DNA of 64,000 nt. Source: an uncultured archaeon (lineage in GTDB: Archaea; Halobacteriota; Methanosarcinia; Methanosarcinales; Methanoperedenaceae). Below are positions 46,541 through 56,237 of the stretch, in pieces. Numbering within the stretch: the stretch's first letter is position 1; every line of letters begins with the position of its first letter. The stretch lies in NCBI GenBank assembly GCA_902386135.1, contig CABMIB010000101.1:62001-126000 (forward strand), given 5' to 3'. The position numbers were made by a program, and so were the translations under genes. Under the pieces are notes generated by a model. That model had not been told where the DNA came from and did no database searches. It was given only the letters and a program-made list of their open reading frames with translations.

Positions 46541-46621
46541 TCAAATCACATACCTTACTGTAAATGAATATAACATGAACAGCCCAAGCTTTCCTTCGAT
46601 TCCTTCAACTATATACTTAAC

Positions 46622-48814
46622 CTACTGGTATATAAAGTTCTCCGATATCTTTGTATACTTCTCCGTTTCCTTCTGGTAATACGGTTTTACCTTTTTCATA
46701 GCATCCCTGAAATGATGATAACCGATCTTCAATTCCTTGATGGATTCTTCATCCGTCTTTTTCCCGGACGCAACATATTCCCTTATCGCAAGCATTGTAG
46801 CTTCATTGCATACGGATGCGATATCTGCGCCCGTGAAACTGTCGGTATCCTTTGCAAGTATGTTTATGTCAACATCGCTTTCAAGAGGCCTGTTCGACAG
46901 GTGGATATTGAAAATATCGTACCTTGCCCTCTCATCGGGCGGGGCTATGTAAACCATGCGGTCAAGCCTTCCCGGTCTTAGCAGCGCAGAATCGATGATA
47001 TCCGGTCTGTTCGTCGCTGCGATGACCGTGATATTATGAAGCTCCTCAAGCCCGTCGATTTCCGAGAGCATCTGGCTTATTACCCTCTCGGTGACATGGG
47101 AATCAGCACCGGTTCCGCGCGTCGGGGCTATGGAATCTATCTCGTCAAAGAAGATTATACACGGTGCAGCCTGCTTTGCTTTCCGGAACGTCTCGCGGAC
47201 GGCTTTCTCGCTTTCCCCGACCCATTTGCTCAGGAACTCAGGTCCTTTTATGCTGATGAAATTGGCTTCACTCTCTGTAGCCACTGCTTTTGCCAGCATG
47301 GTCTTGCCTGTTCCGGGCGGACCGTAAAGCAGGATGCCCTTCGGGGGTTTGGCGTTCATGTGCTTGAAAAGCGCAGGATACTTCATAGGCCATTCCACAG
47401 CCTCCTTCAATTCCTGCTTTGCATTTTCAAGTCCTCCGATCTCATTCCAGTGGACGTTCGGGGACTCGATGAACACCTCGCGCAGCGCCGATGGGGTCAT
47501 CTCTCTCATGGCATTGTAGAAATCCGCAGCCGTAACAATAAGCTTGTTCAGGATCTCAACTGGTATACTCTCAACATCAAGATCTATTTCCGGAAGCAAG
47601 CGCCGGATAGACCATATCGCAGCTTCCCGTGCCAGGGCTGCAAGGTCGGCTCCCACGAAACCGTGCGTCAGGTCTGCAAGCCTCTCAAGAACGACGTCCT
47701 CAGCAAGAGGCATCCCCCTTGTATGTATCTGGAGAATCTCAAGCCGGGCTTTCCTGTCTGGTACCCCGATCTCGATCTCACGATCAAACCTCCCGGGGCG
47801 ACGAAGCGCAGGGTCAAGGGCATGCGGCCTGTTTGTGGCGCCTATGACCACGACCTTGCCGCGCGCTTTAAGACCATCCATGACAGCCAGCAGTTGCGCT
47901 ACAACGCGCCTCTCAACTTCGCCCGTGACCTCTTCTCTTTTCGGGGCGATGCTGTCAATCTCATCTATCAGTATTATGCTGGGCGCATTATCCTCGGCCT
48001 GCTTGAATATGTCCCGCAGCCTCTCCTCGGACTCGCCGTAGAATTTGCTCATTATCTCAGGTCCGCTGAGGGTAAGGAAATTCGCGTTAGTCTCGGAAGC
48101 CAGGGCTTTTGCTAATAGGGTTTTTCCTGTGCCCGGGGGACCGTGAAGCAGTACTCCTTTTGGTGCTTCAACACCCAGGCGCTCGAAAATCTCAGGGTGC
48201 CGCAACGGGAGTTCTATCATTTCCCTTACTTTCCTGACCTCGTCCCCGAGACCGCCTATATCCTCATAAGAAACCCTCGGGATAGAAGGGATCTCCTTTG
48301 CAGGTCTCTCACTTATCTCTATCTGGGTACTTGCGCTGATTATGACAGAATCGATGGCAGGCTTTGTGGAGATTGCCACAAGGTCAACGCGTCGTCCCAT
48401 GATATTCAGTTCGACAGCATCTCCTCTTGAGATAACCCGGCCTTCCAGGTTATGCGCCAGATATGCCTCTCCACCCTGTATCTTTAAGGGCTGCGTGGGT
48501 GCGAAAAGGACTTTCTCAGCCATTGCTGTCTGTATCTTCCGCACCTTCACCCTGTCATCGATGCTGACTCCCGCATTCCTTCTTACAGTCCCATCTATCC
48601 TTATCAATCCTGTATTGCTGTCCTCAGGATAGCCGGGCCATATCAATGCCGCGGTCTTTTTTGTGCCTTCGATGCCTATTACATCGCCTGTCTGCAACCC
48701 GAGGTTGTAGGCGACCTCGGGGTCTATACGGGCGATACCCCTGCCAGCGTCGTATGATTTCGCCTCGCTGACTTTCAGGGTTACTGCTTTATCTTTCTTA
48801 TCTATAGCTATCAT
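46622..48814 (-). CDS. cdc48: CDC48/VCP-type AAA ATPase, paralogue 3
   Basis: The 730-residue protein has the full N-D1-D2 layout, with [17 protein letters not shown] in D1 and [15 protein letters not shown] in D2. Its tail ends ENFIYQ, which fits the HbYX motif used to open the 20S proteasome gate; paralogue 2 has none and paralogue 1 has only GYR. It is the third gene of the heat-shock operon, 21 nt after Hsp20. A proteasome-coupled unfoldase induced by heat is the natural reading. Confidence 0.92.
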   Translation of the reverse strand: MIAIDKKDKAVTLKVSEAKSYDAGRGIARIDPEVAYNLGLQTGDVIGIEGTKKTAALIWPGYPEDSNTGLIRIDGTVRRNAGVSIDDRVKVRKIQTAMAEKVLFAPTQPLKIQGGEAYLAHNLEGRVISRGDAVELNIMGRRVDLVAISTKPAIDSVIISASTQIEISERPAKEIPSIPRVSYEDIGGLGDEVRKVREMIELPLRHPEIFERLGVEAPKGVLLHGPPGTGKTLLAKALASETNANFLTLSGPEIMSKFYGESEERLRDIFKQAEDNAPSIILIDEIDSIAPKREEVTGEVERRVVAQLLAVMDGLKARGKVVVIGATNRPHALDPALRRPGRFDREIEIGVPDRKARLEILQIHTRGMPLAEDVVLERLADLTHGFVGADLAALAREAAIWSIRRLLPEIDLDVESIPVEILNKLIVTAADFYNAMREMTPSALREVFIESPNVHWNEIGGLENAKQELKEAVEWPMKYPALFKHMNAKPPKGILLYGPPGTGKTMLAKAVATESEANFISIKGPEFLSKWVGESEKAVRETFRKAKQAAPCIIFFDEIDSIAPTRGTGADSHVTERVISQMLSEIDGLEELHNITVIAATNRPDIIDSALLRPGRLDRMVYIAPPDERARYDIFNIHLSNRPLESDVDINILAKDTDSFTGADIASVCNEATMLAIREYVASGKKTDEESIKELKIGYHHFRDAMKKVKPYYQKETEKYTKISENFIYQ

Positions 48815-48835
48815 ATTTTAATTATGGTTTATTAT

Positions 48836-49327
48836 TTACTCGATTTTTACTGACTTTCCTTTCTGTCTGGAAGGTTCTTTGAGCTTGAGTGTCACTTCAA
48901 GCACCCCGTTGTTGTATTTTGCACTTGCACTATCAGGATCGACCGGTTCGGGGGTCTTTATGCTCTTATAGTATTTGCGATCCCCTTCTGTCCTGATGAC
49001 TATCTCATCCTCTGTCGCATTGACCTCTATGTCCTTTTTCTGGATCCCGGGCATTTCCACGGTTATATTGAATTCATTGTTCTTCTCGTCTATCATCGAA
49101 CTTGTAAAAGGCTCTCTCACTTTTTCACCTCCAACTGTCGGGATGACGTTTCCGAAGCGCTGTACATGCGGGACACCGTCGGGTCCTACCTGCAAGCTGA
49201 ACCCGTAAACTACCGGTTCTTCGCCGAGTGAGCGCATCATGCTGTCGATAGACTTATTCATATCTTCCATTGTTCTTTCAAATTCGTCAAAAAACCCTTT
49301 TTCGGGTCGTCTCCATCCTCTATACAT
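48836..49327 (-). CDS. hsp20: Small heat shock protein Hsp20
   Basis: The 163-residue protein has a Hsp20 N-terminal region (YRGWRRPEKGFFDEFERTME) and an alpha-crystallin domain with NEFNITVEMPGIQKKDIEVN and KYNNGVLEVTLKL. It should form oligomers that hold unfolded proteins. It follows the HSR1-like regulator by 47 nt and precedes CDC48 paralogue 3 by 21 nt. This regulator-chaperone-unfoldase set matches the logic of the Archaeoglobus fulgidus heat-shock operon. Confidence 0.92.
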   Translation of the reverse strand: MYRGWRRPEKGFFDEFERTMEDMNKSIDSMMRSLGEEPVVYGFSLQVGPDGVPHVQRFGNVIPTVGGEKVREPFTSSMIDEKNNEFNITVEMPGIQKKDIEVNATEDEIVIRTEGDRKYYKSIKTPEPVDPDSASAKYNNGVLEVTLKLKEPSRQKGKSVKIE

Positions 49328-49374
49328 ATTTCTCTAACTCCATATGTTTATTTTTTGGTCTTCTGGTATATACT

Positions 49375-50007
49375 TTAGCATATACCGTAGCTCTTCTGGT
49401 TATTTTTTATAATTTCTTTCAGTTCCATTCCAGATAGATATTCCTCAAGCACATATTCCGGTATTCCGAGCTGCATGGATAATGCTCTCTCGTCCATGGG
49501 CTTCTTCAGCAGGGCATAAAGTATCTCAGCCTCTATGTGGTCGTCCGTGATGCCTTCTATAGCATCCATGCACGCACCCATCGCTTCGGTTATCTTTTCC
49601 TGGAGCTTCTTGTACTCAAGCATTATCTGCTGCCTTTGCTCCAGAAGTTCCTGTATTTCCGTGTAATGGGACTGCAAATCGCTTATTGCATGGATATCTT
49701 CCTCCTGCCTCTGCGGTGCAGCCGCGATGGTGAACATTGTCGTTTCTATCTCAAATGAGAACGGCGACATAGATACTTCCAGCCGCAGGTTATCCGCGAT
49801 GTGGAAATACTTGCGCCGCTGCTCATCAACGCTGGCTTCGACAAGACCTGCACGCAGGAGTAGCTCAAGATGCCCGAGTACCGCTTTTGCTCCCACATCC
49901 AGCCGTTCTGCTATCTCGCTCATATAGCATGGGCGGGTCGCCAGAAGATGCAGGATTTTCCTTCGGTTCTCGTTCCCGAGTATGTCTAACAGTTGTGCCG
50001 GTTCCAT
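49375..50007 (-). CDS. HSR1-like ArsR-type heat-shock regulator
   Basis: The 210-residue protein has an ArsR-like winged helix (PAQLLDILGNENRRKILHLL, SEIAERLDVGAKAVLGHLEL) and then a long predicted coiled coil (LQSHYTEIQELLEQRQQIML), closing with a second short helical domain. It is the first gene of an operon with Hsp20 and CDC48, like HSR1 (AF1298) of Archaeoglobus fulgidus, which represses its operon at normal temperature through CTAAC-N5-GTTAG. The same motif lies in its own promoter here. Confidence 0.85.
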   Translation of the reverse strand: MEPAQLLDILGNENRRKILHLLATRPCYMSEIAERLDVGAKAVLGHLELLLRAGLVEASVDEQRRKYFHIADNLRLEVSMSPFSFEIETTMFTIAAAPQRQEEDIHAISDLQSHYTEIQELLEQRQQIMLEYKKLQEKITEAMGACMDAIEGITDDHIEAEILYALLKKPMDERALSMQLGIPEYVLEEYLSGMELKEIIKNNQKSYGIC

Positions 50008-50023
50008 ATCTATCTTTCACCTC

Positions 50024-50076
50024 AGGTTAGTCACTTGAAGTTACTAACCTTAAGTTAGTATCAATGGTATATAAAC
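50024..50076 (-). promoter_or_regulatory. Heat-shock promoter with HSR1-type operator
   Basis: CTAAC (50044-50048), five bases, then GTTAG (50054-50058) is an exact match to the HSR1 operator as I recall it. A further GTTAG at 50026-50030 forms a second, wider inverted pair with CTAAC. A minus-strand TATA box (TTTATATA, 50068-50075) lies just upstream, so a bound regulator would cover the transcription start. GAGGTGA before the ATG is the ribosome site. Confidence 0.8.
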
Positions 50077-50217
50077 TTAACTGAAAGGGTGAGGAAGTCG
50101 GATTTAATCCTTGAGCAGGTGCTTCTCCTGTTCAGACGGGCGAAATTTAAATACCATGAGTTCGATAATGTTTAACAGGTTATCATTTTAAAGGGAAGTG
50201 CAGGGAGGTGAGATGTA

Positions 50218-50517
50218 ATGATAGGACCGCAGGAAATGATCTTTATCTTTCTCGTGATACTCCTTCTCTTCGGCGCAAGCAAGCTGCCTGAGCTTGCAAA
50301 GTCGATGGGCAAATCCATGGGCGAGTTCAAACGTGCGCAGCACGAGACCGAGCTTCAAGTACAGAAACTCGGTGCGCCTGTCCAGGAGATAAAAAGCATC
50401 CCGCAGAGCATCCAGAAGCTTGCGGAAGAACTCGGTATCCGTACGGAAGGAAAGGACGAGAGTAAGCTCCTCGAGGAGATTAAAGCAGGTTTGAAGGTCA
50501 GAGTAGATAAGGGATAA
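50218..50517 (+). CDS. tatA: Twin-arginine translocase subunit TatA
   Basis: The 99-residue protein has the classic TatA/B layout: an N-terminal membrane helix (GPQEMIFIFLVILLLFGASKLPELA), an amphipathic helix (SMGKSMGEFKRAQHETELQ) and a charged tail. It forms the pore for export of folded proteins. No tatC is visible in the window. AGGGAGGTGAGATGTA precedes the ATG. It is divergent from the heat-shock regulator. Confidence 0.9.
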   Translation: MIGPQEMIFIFLVILLLFGASKLPELAKSMGKSMGEFKRAQHETELQVQKLGAPVQEIKSIPQSIQKLAEELGIRTEGKDESKLLEEIKAGLKVRVDKG

Positions 50518-50535
50518 TTAGAGTTTTTTATTTTT

Positions 50536-51363
50536 TCAATTATCTTTTCTGGTGTCATGCACCCACCATTCACCCTCCAGGGTATGCTCTTTTTTCCATA
50601 TCGGCACTTCAGCCTTCAGGCGCTCAATAGCTTCCCTGAGAACCGGGAAAAGCTGCTCCCTGTGCGCAGCAGCGACAACGATGTACACGATATCTTCCCC
50701 GCTCCGGATGATGCCTGTTTTATGGTGGATCAAAACTTCTGTTATACCCTCTTTTTGTTTAAGCTCAGAGCATATCTGGTCCATTTTTTGCTTCGCAACC
50801 TCCGCATATTCCTCGAATTCAAGGAACTCTGTGCGCGTTTCGCCTGAGACTGCCCTGACTATGCCGGTGAATGTCCCGATAGCTCCTGCTTTTTCAATAC
50901 CTTCAGACTGCCGGATCCTCTTTATCAGCGAGCCAATAGTATGGTATTCGGGCTGTTCTAACACGATTTTAATTATTTCATCAATATCAGCGTTCTCAGG
51001 CTTATCCAGCCGCATGATAATATTCGGGGCTGTGACATCGCCAAGCGCTATTTTGGGCAGCGGGCTATCCTTAAAACCCTCTACTACCCCGAAATCCATT
51101 CCCGCATCTGCAAGTTCATCAAGGGCGGTCGTAAGATCATTATCACGCGAGAATTTTACAAGTTCATCAGGTGTAACGCCTATTACAACATCAGCGCCAG
51201 CCTGCATGTGTTTCCATGTATCAGTGCCAGGTGTGTTGATACGATGCTCATGGAGGTGTTTAACCGTGCCAACAGAACCGTATTTCTTGAGAGCTTTTAC
51301 GATTCTCTCAACCAGGGCAGTTTTGCCTGTTTTCTTGTAACCCACGACCGAGATTATTTTCAT
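50536..51363 (-). CDS. MobB-MoaE fusion protein (molybdopterin cofactor synthesis)
   Basis: The 275-residue protein joins two domains. Residues ~1-130 are MobB-like with the P-loop GYKKTGKTALVERIV and WKHMQAGADVVIGVTPDE. From ~135 on is MoaE-like, with GAIGTFTGIVRAVSG, LIHHKTGIIRSGEDIVYIVV and EVPIWKKEHTLEG; the last Lys-rich part is the MoaE active site. MoaE with MoaD is the molybdopterin synthase, and MobB helps guanine dinucleotide attachment. Fusions of this kind occur in archaea. No MoaD is visible nearby. Confidence 0.88.
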   Translation of the reverse strand: MKIISVVGYKKTGKTALVERIVKALKKYGSVGTVKHLHEHRINTPGTDTWKHMQAGADVVIGVTPDELVKFSRDNDLTTALDELADAGMDFGVVEGFKDSPLPKIALGDVTAPNIIMRLDKPENADIDEIIKIVLEQPEYHTIGSLIKRIRQSEGIEKAGAIGTFTGIVRAVSGETRTEFLEFEEYAEVAKQKMDQICSELKQKEGITEVLIHHKTGIIRSGEDIVYIVVAAAHREQLFPVLREAIERLKAEVPIWKKEHTLEGEWWVHDTRKDN

Positions 51364-51372
51364 AACAACAGG

Positions 51373-53067
51373 CTACATTGACTCAGGCGCTACTATCCCG
51401 AGCGTATCAAGCGCATTCGCCAGGACAATCCGGGAACAATCAACAAGCGCCAGGCGTGCAGCCCTGAACTCGGGTTCACCGGAAAGCACGGGCACATACC
51501 TGTAGAACTGGTTGAAAGCATCGGCAAGTTCCCTTGCATAAATGGCGATAAGATTGGGTTTAAGCTCCCGTGATGCATTGTCTATGGAACTCCCGAAGCT
51601 TGCGAGTTTTTTGATCAGCGCAAGCTCCTGTTCTTCAACAAGAATATTGGGGTCGTAATTCTCATACACGATCCCTTCATCCTGCGCATTCTTGATGATA
51701 CTGCACGCGCGGGCATGGGCGTACTGGATGAACGGCGCACCCTGCTTCTCGAAGTCCAGCGCCTCTTTCCAGTCAAATGTAGTGGCTTTTTCAGGAGAAA
51801 CACGGACGATATCATATCTCACAGCACCGATGCTCACAAAAGCAGCGACTTTCTTCTTGAATTCCTCGTCAGTTTCAGGGCGCTTTTTATTTACTTCTTC
51901 ATAGGCTGCTTTTTCGACCTGGTCAAGAAGCTCGTCCGCTGAGATGAAAACTCCGCGCCGCGTGCTCATTGAACCCTCGGGCAGAGATACGAACTCGAAA
52001 ATCACGACCTCTGGTTCGGGTATGCCGAGGATGTGCAGAACCGCTTTTAATTGCGATGATATAAGCTTGTGGTCAGCCCCCAGGATGTCTATCATCCTGT
52101 CAGACCTCGCTGCTTTCCATTCGTGGTACGCAAGGTCTCTCGTAGTGTAAAGAGATGTGCCGTCCGAGCGCTGTATTACCAGCGACTTCTGTATCCCCAT
52201 ATCTTTCAGGTCGACCATGAGGGCGCCGTCCTGTACCTTGGCACGGTCAAGTTCCCTGATGCGCTTCATTATCCTGTCGACCTCACCTCCGCGCACGAAC
52301 TGTGATTCCCATATGAACGTATCGTGATGGATGTTCATCCGCGTGAGGGTTTCTTTTATCCCCAGCATGGCAGTATCTATGGCATCCTTGAATTTTTTGA
52401 TGGTATCGGCATCGCCCGTCTCGTATTTTTTCATTATGGCGTCCACTTCGGGTGAATGTTCTTTTTCATCGACGAGCGACTTGTTGGCATTGATATAGAC
52501 TTCAGCAATAGCGTGGTCGGTCTTTTTGGAGCTGTCGAACTTGAAGTTCATGAGACCCCAGACAACGACCGCTATCTGCCGTCCCATGTCGTTTATGTAG
52601 TACTGCGTCTCGACTTCATAGCCTGCGCGCTTCAATATCCTTGTGAGGGTATCGCCAATCACCGAGTTCCTTATATGCCCGATATGCAGTGGACCGTCGG
52701 GATTGGCTGATGTATGTTCAAGGATAACTTTCCCTTTTCTGTCAAGATTCCCAAAATCATCCCTCTCAAGCAAAACGTGCAAAAGGGTCTCATTGAAAAA
52801 ATCGCGGCTTACAAAAAAGTTAAGATAGGGTCCGGTCATCTCCGCCTTCTCTACATATGTGTCTGGAGGTATATTGATATGCTTATAGATCTCTTCACAT
52901 ATCTGTTTCGGACTGCGTTTGTATTTAGGGGCTAACTTGAATGCAACGGATGACGATATATCGGCATGGGGCGATTCACTCAACGCGATGTCATCGGCTT
53001 CATATCCTGCTTTTGCCAGCGCATTAGATAATATTGACGAGACTTCGTCTTTGAATTTCAGGAACAT
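51373..53067 (-). CDS. argS: Arginyl-tRNA synthetase
   Basis: The 564-residue protein has the class I synthetase signature GPLHIGHIRNSVIGD near residue 122, the N-terminal Add-1 domain (LAKAGYEADDIALSES), and a KMSKS-like loop GSMSTRRGVFISA. The C-terminal alpha-helical domain (NQFYRYVPVL, RAARLALVDCSRIVLANAL) binds the tRNA anticodon. The start codon at 53067 is followed by FLKFKDEVSSIL. It is likely transcribed alone, and its end lies 9 nt from the convergent-direction MobB-MoaE start on the same strand. Confidence 0.95.
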   Translation of the reverse strand: MFLKFKDEVSSILSNALAKAGYEADDIALSESPHADISSSVAFKLAPKYKRSPKQICEEIYKHINIPPDTYVEKAEMTGPYLNFFVSRDFFNETLLHVLLERDDFGNLDRKGKVILEHTSANPDGPLHIGHIRNSVIGDTLTRILKRAGYEVETQYYINDMGRQIAVVVWGLMNFKFDSSKKTDHAIAEVYINANKSLVDEKEHSPEVDAIMKKYETGDADTIKKFKDAIDTAMLGIKETLTRMNIHHDTFIWESQFVRGGEVDRIMKRIRELDRAKVQDGALMVDLKDMGIQKSLVIQRSDGTSLYTTRDLAYHEWKAARSDRMIDILGADHKLISSQLKAVLHILGIPEPEVVIFEFVSLPEGSMSTRRGVFISADELLDQVEKAAYEEVNKKRPETDEEFKKKVAAFVSIGAVRYDIVRVSPEKATTFDWKEALDFEKQGAPFIQYAHARACSIIKNAQDEGIVYENYDPNILVEEQELALIKKLASFGSSIDNASRELKPNLIAIYARELADAFNQFYRYVPVLSGEPEFRAARLALVDCSRIVLANALDTLGIVAPESM

Positions 53068-53117
53068 AAACTGTAGCTAACATACAACCCAAGTACATAA
53101 TTTTTTCTTAAAACATC

Positions 53118-53193
53118 TGTTATCAGTGTTGTTAAAATATATGGTAACAATACAGTTCATAGTTAACCATATATGATAAAATATCTGATAACA
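53118..53193. promoter_or_regulatory. Nested inverted repeats between argS and nrdH
   Basis: Outer arms TGTTATCAG (53118-53126) and CTGATAACA (53185-53193) enclose inner arms TATATGGTAAC (53138-53148) and GTTAACCATATA (53162-53173). The site lies between the argS start and the nrdH TATA box (TTATAAAC near 53234). It is a good candidate for a regulator of the reductase genes. Confidence 0.6.
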
Positions 53194-53279
53194 AACGATA
53201 ACTAATTGTATTCAAATATGGTCTGAAAAACCATTATAAACTTTTGAAATATAGTTAATAGTTACAAGGAGATACAGCT

Positions 53280-53537
53280 ATGAGGAATATACAGGTATAC
53301 TCGACAGGTAATTGTCCGAATTGCAGGGTACTGAAGCAGTTACTTGAAAGAATGAACGTACAGTATAAAGAGGTAGATATGGCTACTCCGGCAGCACTGA
53401 CCGAACTGCGCATGAATGGCGTGTTCACGATGGCTGCTCCCGTATTGCAGGTGGATAACAAGTTCTATACATACAGAGAGCTATTCAGCCAGGAGAGGCT
53501 CGATAACAGCAGGCTGGATAGCTTTCTTAACGCCTGA
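53280..53537 (+). CDS. nrdH: Glutaredoxin-like NrdH
   Basis: The 85-residue thioredoxin-fold protein has CPNC at residues ~14-17, a VQYKEVDM strand and the cis-Pro loop TMAAPVLQVD. It is probably the electron donor to NrdD; methanogen class III reductases are reported to use such redoxins. AAGGAGA before the ATG is the ribosome site. It lies 52 nt before the reductase gene in the same direction. Confidence 0.88.
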   Translation: MRNIQVYSTGNCPNCRVLKQLLERMNVQYKEVDMATPAALTELRMNGVFTMAAPVLQVDNKFYTYRELFSQERLDNSRLDSFLNA

Positions 53538-53588
53538 AGATCCATTATTCCAGGATAATCCTGGTCAGCATAAAAAGGAGGAATGTCG

Positions 53589-55985
53589 ATGGGTAAATAT
53601 ATAGAGGTCCAGATATCAAAACTGACAGAGGAACATAAAAAGGAACTGGTGGGTGCTTTTCTAAAAACGCAGGCAGCTTCCGCCGGTGAACAGAAGGTTG
53701 TTCAAGCAACAAAAGAGGTACAGACTATCCAGAAGACTCTCGGGGGTTATTCAGTCTCGGTTATTCCTAAAGTGAGAACTACGGACGGTCACCTGATGGA
53801 CTGGGACAGGAACGCCATAATCAACCAGCTTCTTAAAGAGACAAGGCTCAGCGAGCAGTTCCACGGGAAGCCGGCAATCACGGAAGAAGAGGCGCGCGAG
53901 ATAGCCAAGGAAACGGAGAAGAGGATAAAGGATATGAGCGTGAAGTTCCTCTCAGGTCCGCTCGTCCGTGAACTGGTCAATATCATACTTCTTGAACGCG
54001 GGCATACCGAGTGGCGGAACATCTCGACAAGGGTGGGAACGCCTGTTTACGATGCTTACAAGATAGACATGGGTACGGGTTTTGAGGCAAAGGATAACGC
54101 GAACCTCCAGGAGAATGCCGAGACAAGCCATAAGAAAAAAGCGGATAAGATGAGCAAGGAGCAGTACCTTCTCATGCTTCCTCCGAAACTTGCGGATGCG
54201 CATCTGAACGGCGATATCCATATCCATGACCTAGAATACCTGGGTACACGAGCGTTCTGCCAGGACTGGGACCTGCGGTACTTTTTCTATTACGGTCTCA
54301 TGCCTGACGGCAGCGGCACAAAGGCGAGCGTCGCAGGACCTGCGAAGAAAGCTGAAGTGGCGATACTCCATGCAGTGAAGGCGCTTGGAAGCGCGCAGAC
54401 GAACTTCGCAGGCGGGCAGGGGTTCTATAATTTCCTGACCTTTATAGCGCCTTTCTTTGAGGGCATGAGCTATGAAGAGATAGAGCAGCTCATGCAGATG
54501 TTCGTTTATGAGATGACACAGATGATGGTAGCCCGGGGTGGACAGCTAGTCTTCTCCTCCGTCCAGTTGTCCCCGGGCATTCCCAAACTCTGGCGCGATA
54601 AGCCAGTCGTTTTTAAAGGCAAGATATGGGACGGCACGCAGTCGCCAAGGCGTACGTACGGCGAGTTCGAGCGCGAGGTGCGCCTGGGCTTTGAGGCGCT
54701 TATGAACGTGATGCTTAAAGGCGATTACTGGGGAAAGCCGTTCAACTTCCCCAAGCCTGAGGTAAGCATCGAGCCTGATTTCATGGAAGAGGATGCGGAG
54801 TTCAACAGATCGCATCCCGATGTCCTGAGCTACGATGAATTGTATACCAAGGCATTTGAGCTTGCAGCCAAGTACGGGGCGCCGTATTTCGATAACCAGT
54901 TACCCGAATACAGGGGCGCAGGAAAAGGCATCAGCTGCTACCAGTGCTGTGCATACAATTTCTCATCCTCGCACGAGAAAGATAACGAGTTTGAGGAGAA
55001 GCTGTTCTTCAGGGATGGGAAGCATTTCTCGATGGGTGCCTGGCAGGTGGTCTCGCTTAACTGCCCGCGAGCCGCATACAAAGCACAGAAGAACGATGAG
55101 ATGCTCTTCAAGGAACTGAAGCGTATGATGGACATGTGCATCGAGCTATTCAAGGTCAAGAGAACGTGGATGGATATCGTTATCAAGAGCGGCAGGATGC
55201 CTTTCGCTACCCAGAGACCGAAAGACCCGGAGACCATGAAGCGGGGCGAAATCGCTGTTGATCTCAAGGGGCTTGTGTACACGATAGGCGTTGTAGGCAT
55301 AAACGAGATGGTGCAGCACCATACCGGCAAGCAGATATACGAGAGCGAGGATGCCCGCAGGTTAGCGATACGCGCCATGTTCGAGATGAAGTTCTATGCA
55401 AAAGAGCTGAGCGAGAAGTACGGCATGGAGATAGCCCTTGCGCGCACGCCCGCGGAAACAACGGCGCAGCGCTTTGCAGTATCAGACCTGTTGCATGCAG
55501 AGTACAGGAAGTGCGCAGAGCCGATCATCAAAGGCAACGTGCCTGTCGCGCTTTCGCGCATACATGAGACGCGCGACCTGCCTGTGTATTATACTAACGG
55601 CACGCACGTACCACCGAGCGCGGATGTGTCGCTGCCGCAGCGCATCAAGCTTGAGGAGACCTTCTTCCCGATTGTGGACGGGGGCAACATACTGCATATC
55701 TGGCTCGGTGAAGCGGCGCCTGACCCGCACGGGCTCAAGGAGTTCGCCATGAATATAGCGAAGAATACGCAGGTCGGGTATTTTGCTTTCACGAAGGATA
55801 TGACGGTGTGCATGGATGATTTCTATGTTGCTTCGGGATTGCAGAAAGAATGCCCCAACTGCGAGAGCGAGAATGTGGAGCATTTGAGCAGGGTTACAGG
55901 GTATATCCAGGCTGTCTCGGGGTGGAATGAGGGGAAGAAGCAGGAGCTGAAGGACAGAAAGAGGTATGGGGTAGGGGGGATGTGA
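53589..55985 (+). CDS. nrdD: Anaerobic ribonucleoside-triphosphate reductase
   Basis: I start at the ATG at 53589, 7 nt after AAGGAGG; the ATG at 53583 is too close to it. The 798-residue protein has an N-terminal ATP-cone (IPKVRTTDGHLMDWDRNAII), then the class III reductase core (HLNGDIHIHDLEYLGTRAFC; SCYQCCAYNFSS). The end holds the glycyl-radical region RVTGYIQAVSGWNEGKKQEL. The C-terminal zinc site shows one CxxC (CPNC), while the other position reads TVCMDD. NrdG, the activase, is not in the window. NrdH just upstream likely donates electrons. Confidence 0.93.
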   Translation: MGKYIEVQISKLTEEHKKELVGAFLKTQAASAGEQKVVQATKEVQTIQKTLGGYSVSVIPKVRTTDGHLMDWDRNAIINQLLKETRLSEQFHGKPAITEEEAREIAKETEKRIKDMSVKFLSGPLVRELVNIILLERGHTEWRNISTRVGTPVYDAYKIDMGTGFEAKDNANLQENAETSHKKKADKMSKEQYLLMLPPKLADAHLNGDIHIHDLEYLGTRAFCQDWDLRYFFYYGLMPDGSGTKASVAGPAKKAEVAILHAVKALGSAQTNFAGGQGFYNFLTFIAPFFEGMSYEEIEQLMQMFVYEMTQMMVARGGQLVFSSVQLSPGIPKLWRDKPVVFKGKIWDGTQSPRRTYGEFEREVRLGFEALMNVMLKGDYWGKPFNFPKPEVSIEPDFMEEDAEFNRSHPDVLSYDELYTKAFELAAKYGAPYFDNQLPEYRGAGKGISCYQCCAYNFSSSHEKDNEFEEKLFFRDGKHFSMGAWQVVSLNCPRAAYKAQKNDEMLFKELKRMMDMCIELFKVKRTWMDIVIKSGRMPFATQRPKDPETMKRGEIAVDLKGLVYTIGVVGINEMVQHHTGKQIYESEDARRLAIRAMFEMKFYAKELSEKYGMEIALARTPAETTAQRFAVSDLLHAEYRKCAEPIIKGNVPVALSRIHETRDLPVYYTNGTHVPPSADVSLPQRIKLEETFFPIVDGGNILHIWLGEAAPDPHGLKEFAMNIAKNTQVGYFAFTKDMTVCMDDFYVASGLQKECPNCESENVEHLSRVTGYIQAVSGWNEGKKQELKDRKRYGVGGM

Positions 55986-56237
55986 TGTTGTGAGGAGCCG
56001 TAATGTTTGCGAATAGAGCCATAAAGTCTGCGAACGTAGCCACCAACAGCTTCAGGAATCAAAAGTCAAAATTCTGATTCAATTAAAAACCGATAAAAAA
56101 TGATTCTTTAAAAAGAGGATAAATGCAATCACATAGACGTGTTCAAAATAAAGTTTGTAAAAATGGGATAGTAGAGTTTCCTAAAGAAGGAACGTTCGAC
56201 TAAAAATTAATTTTGACATACAGAAAAACAAAAGACA

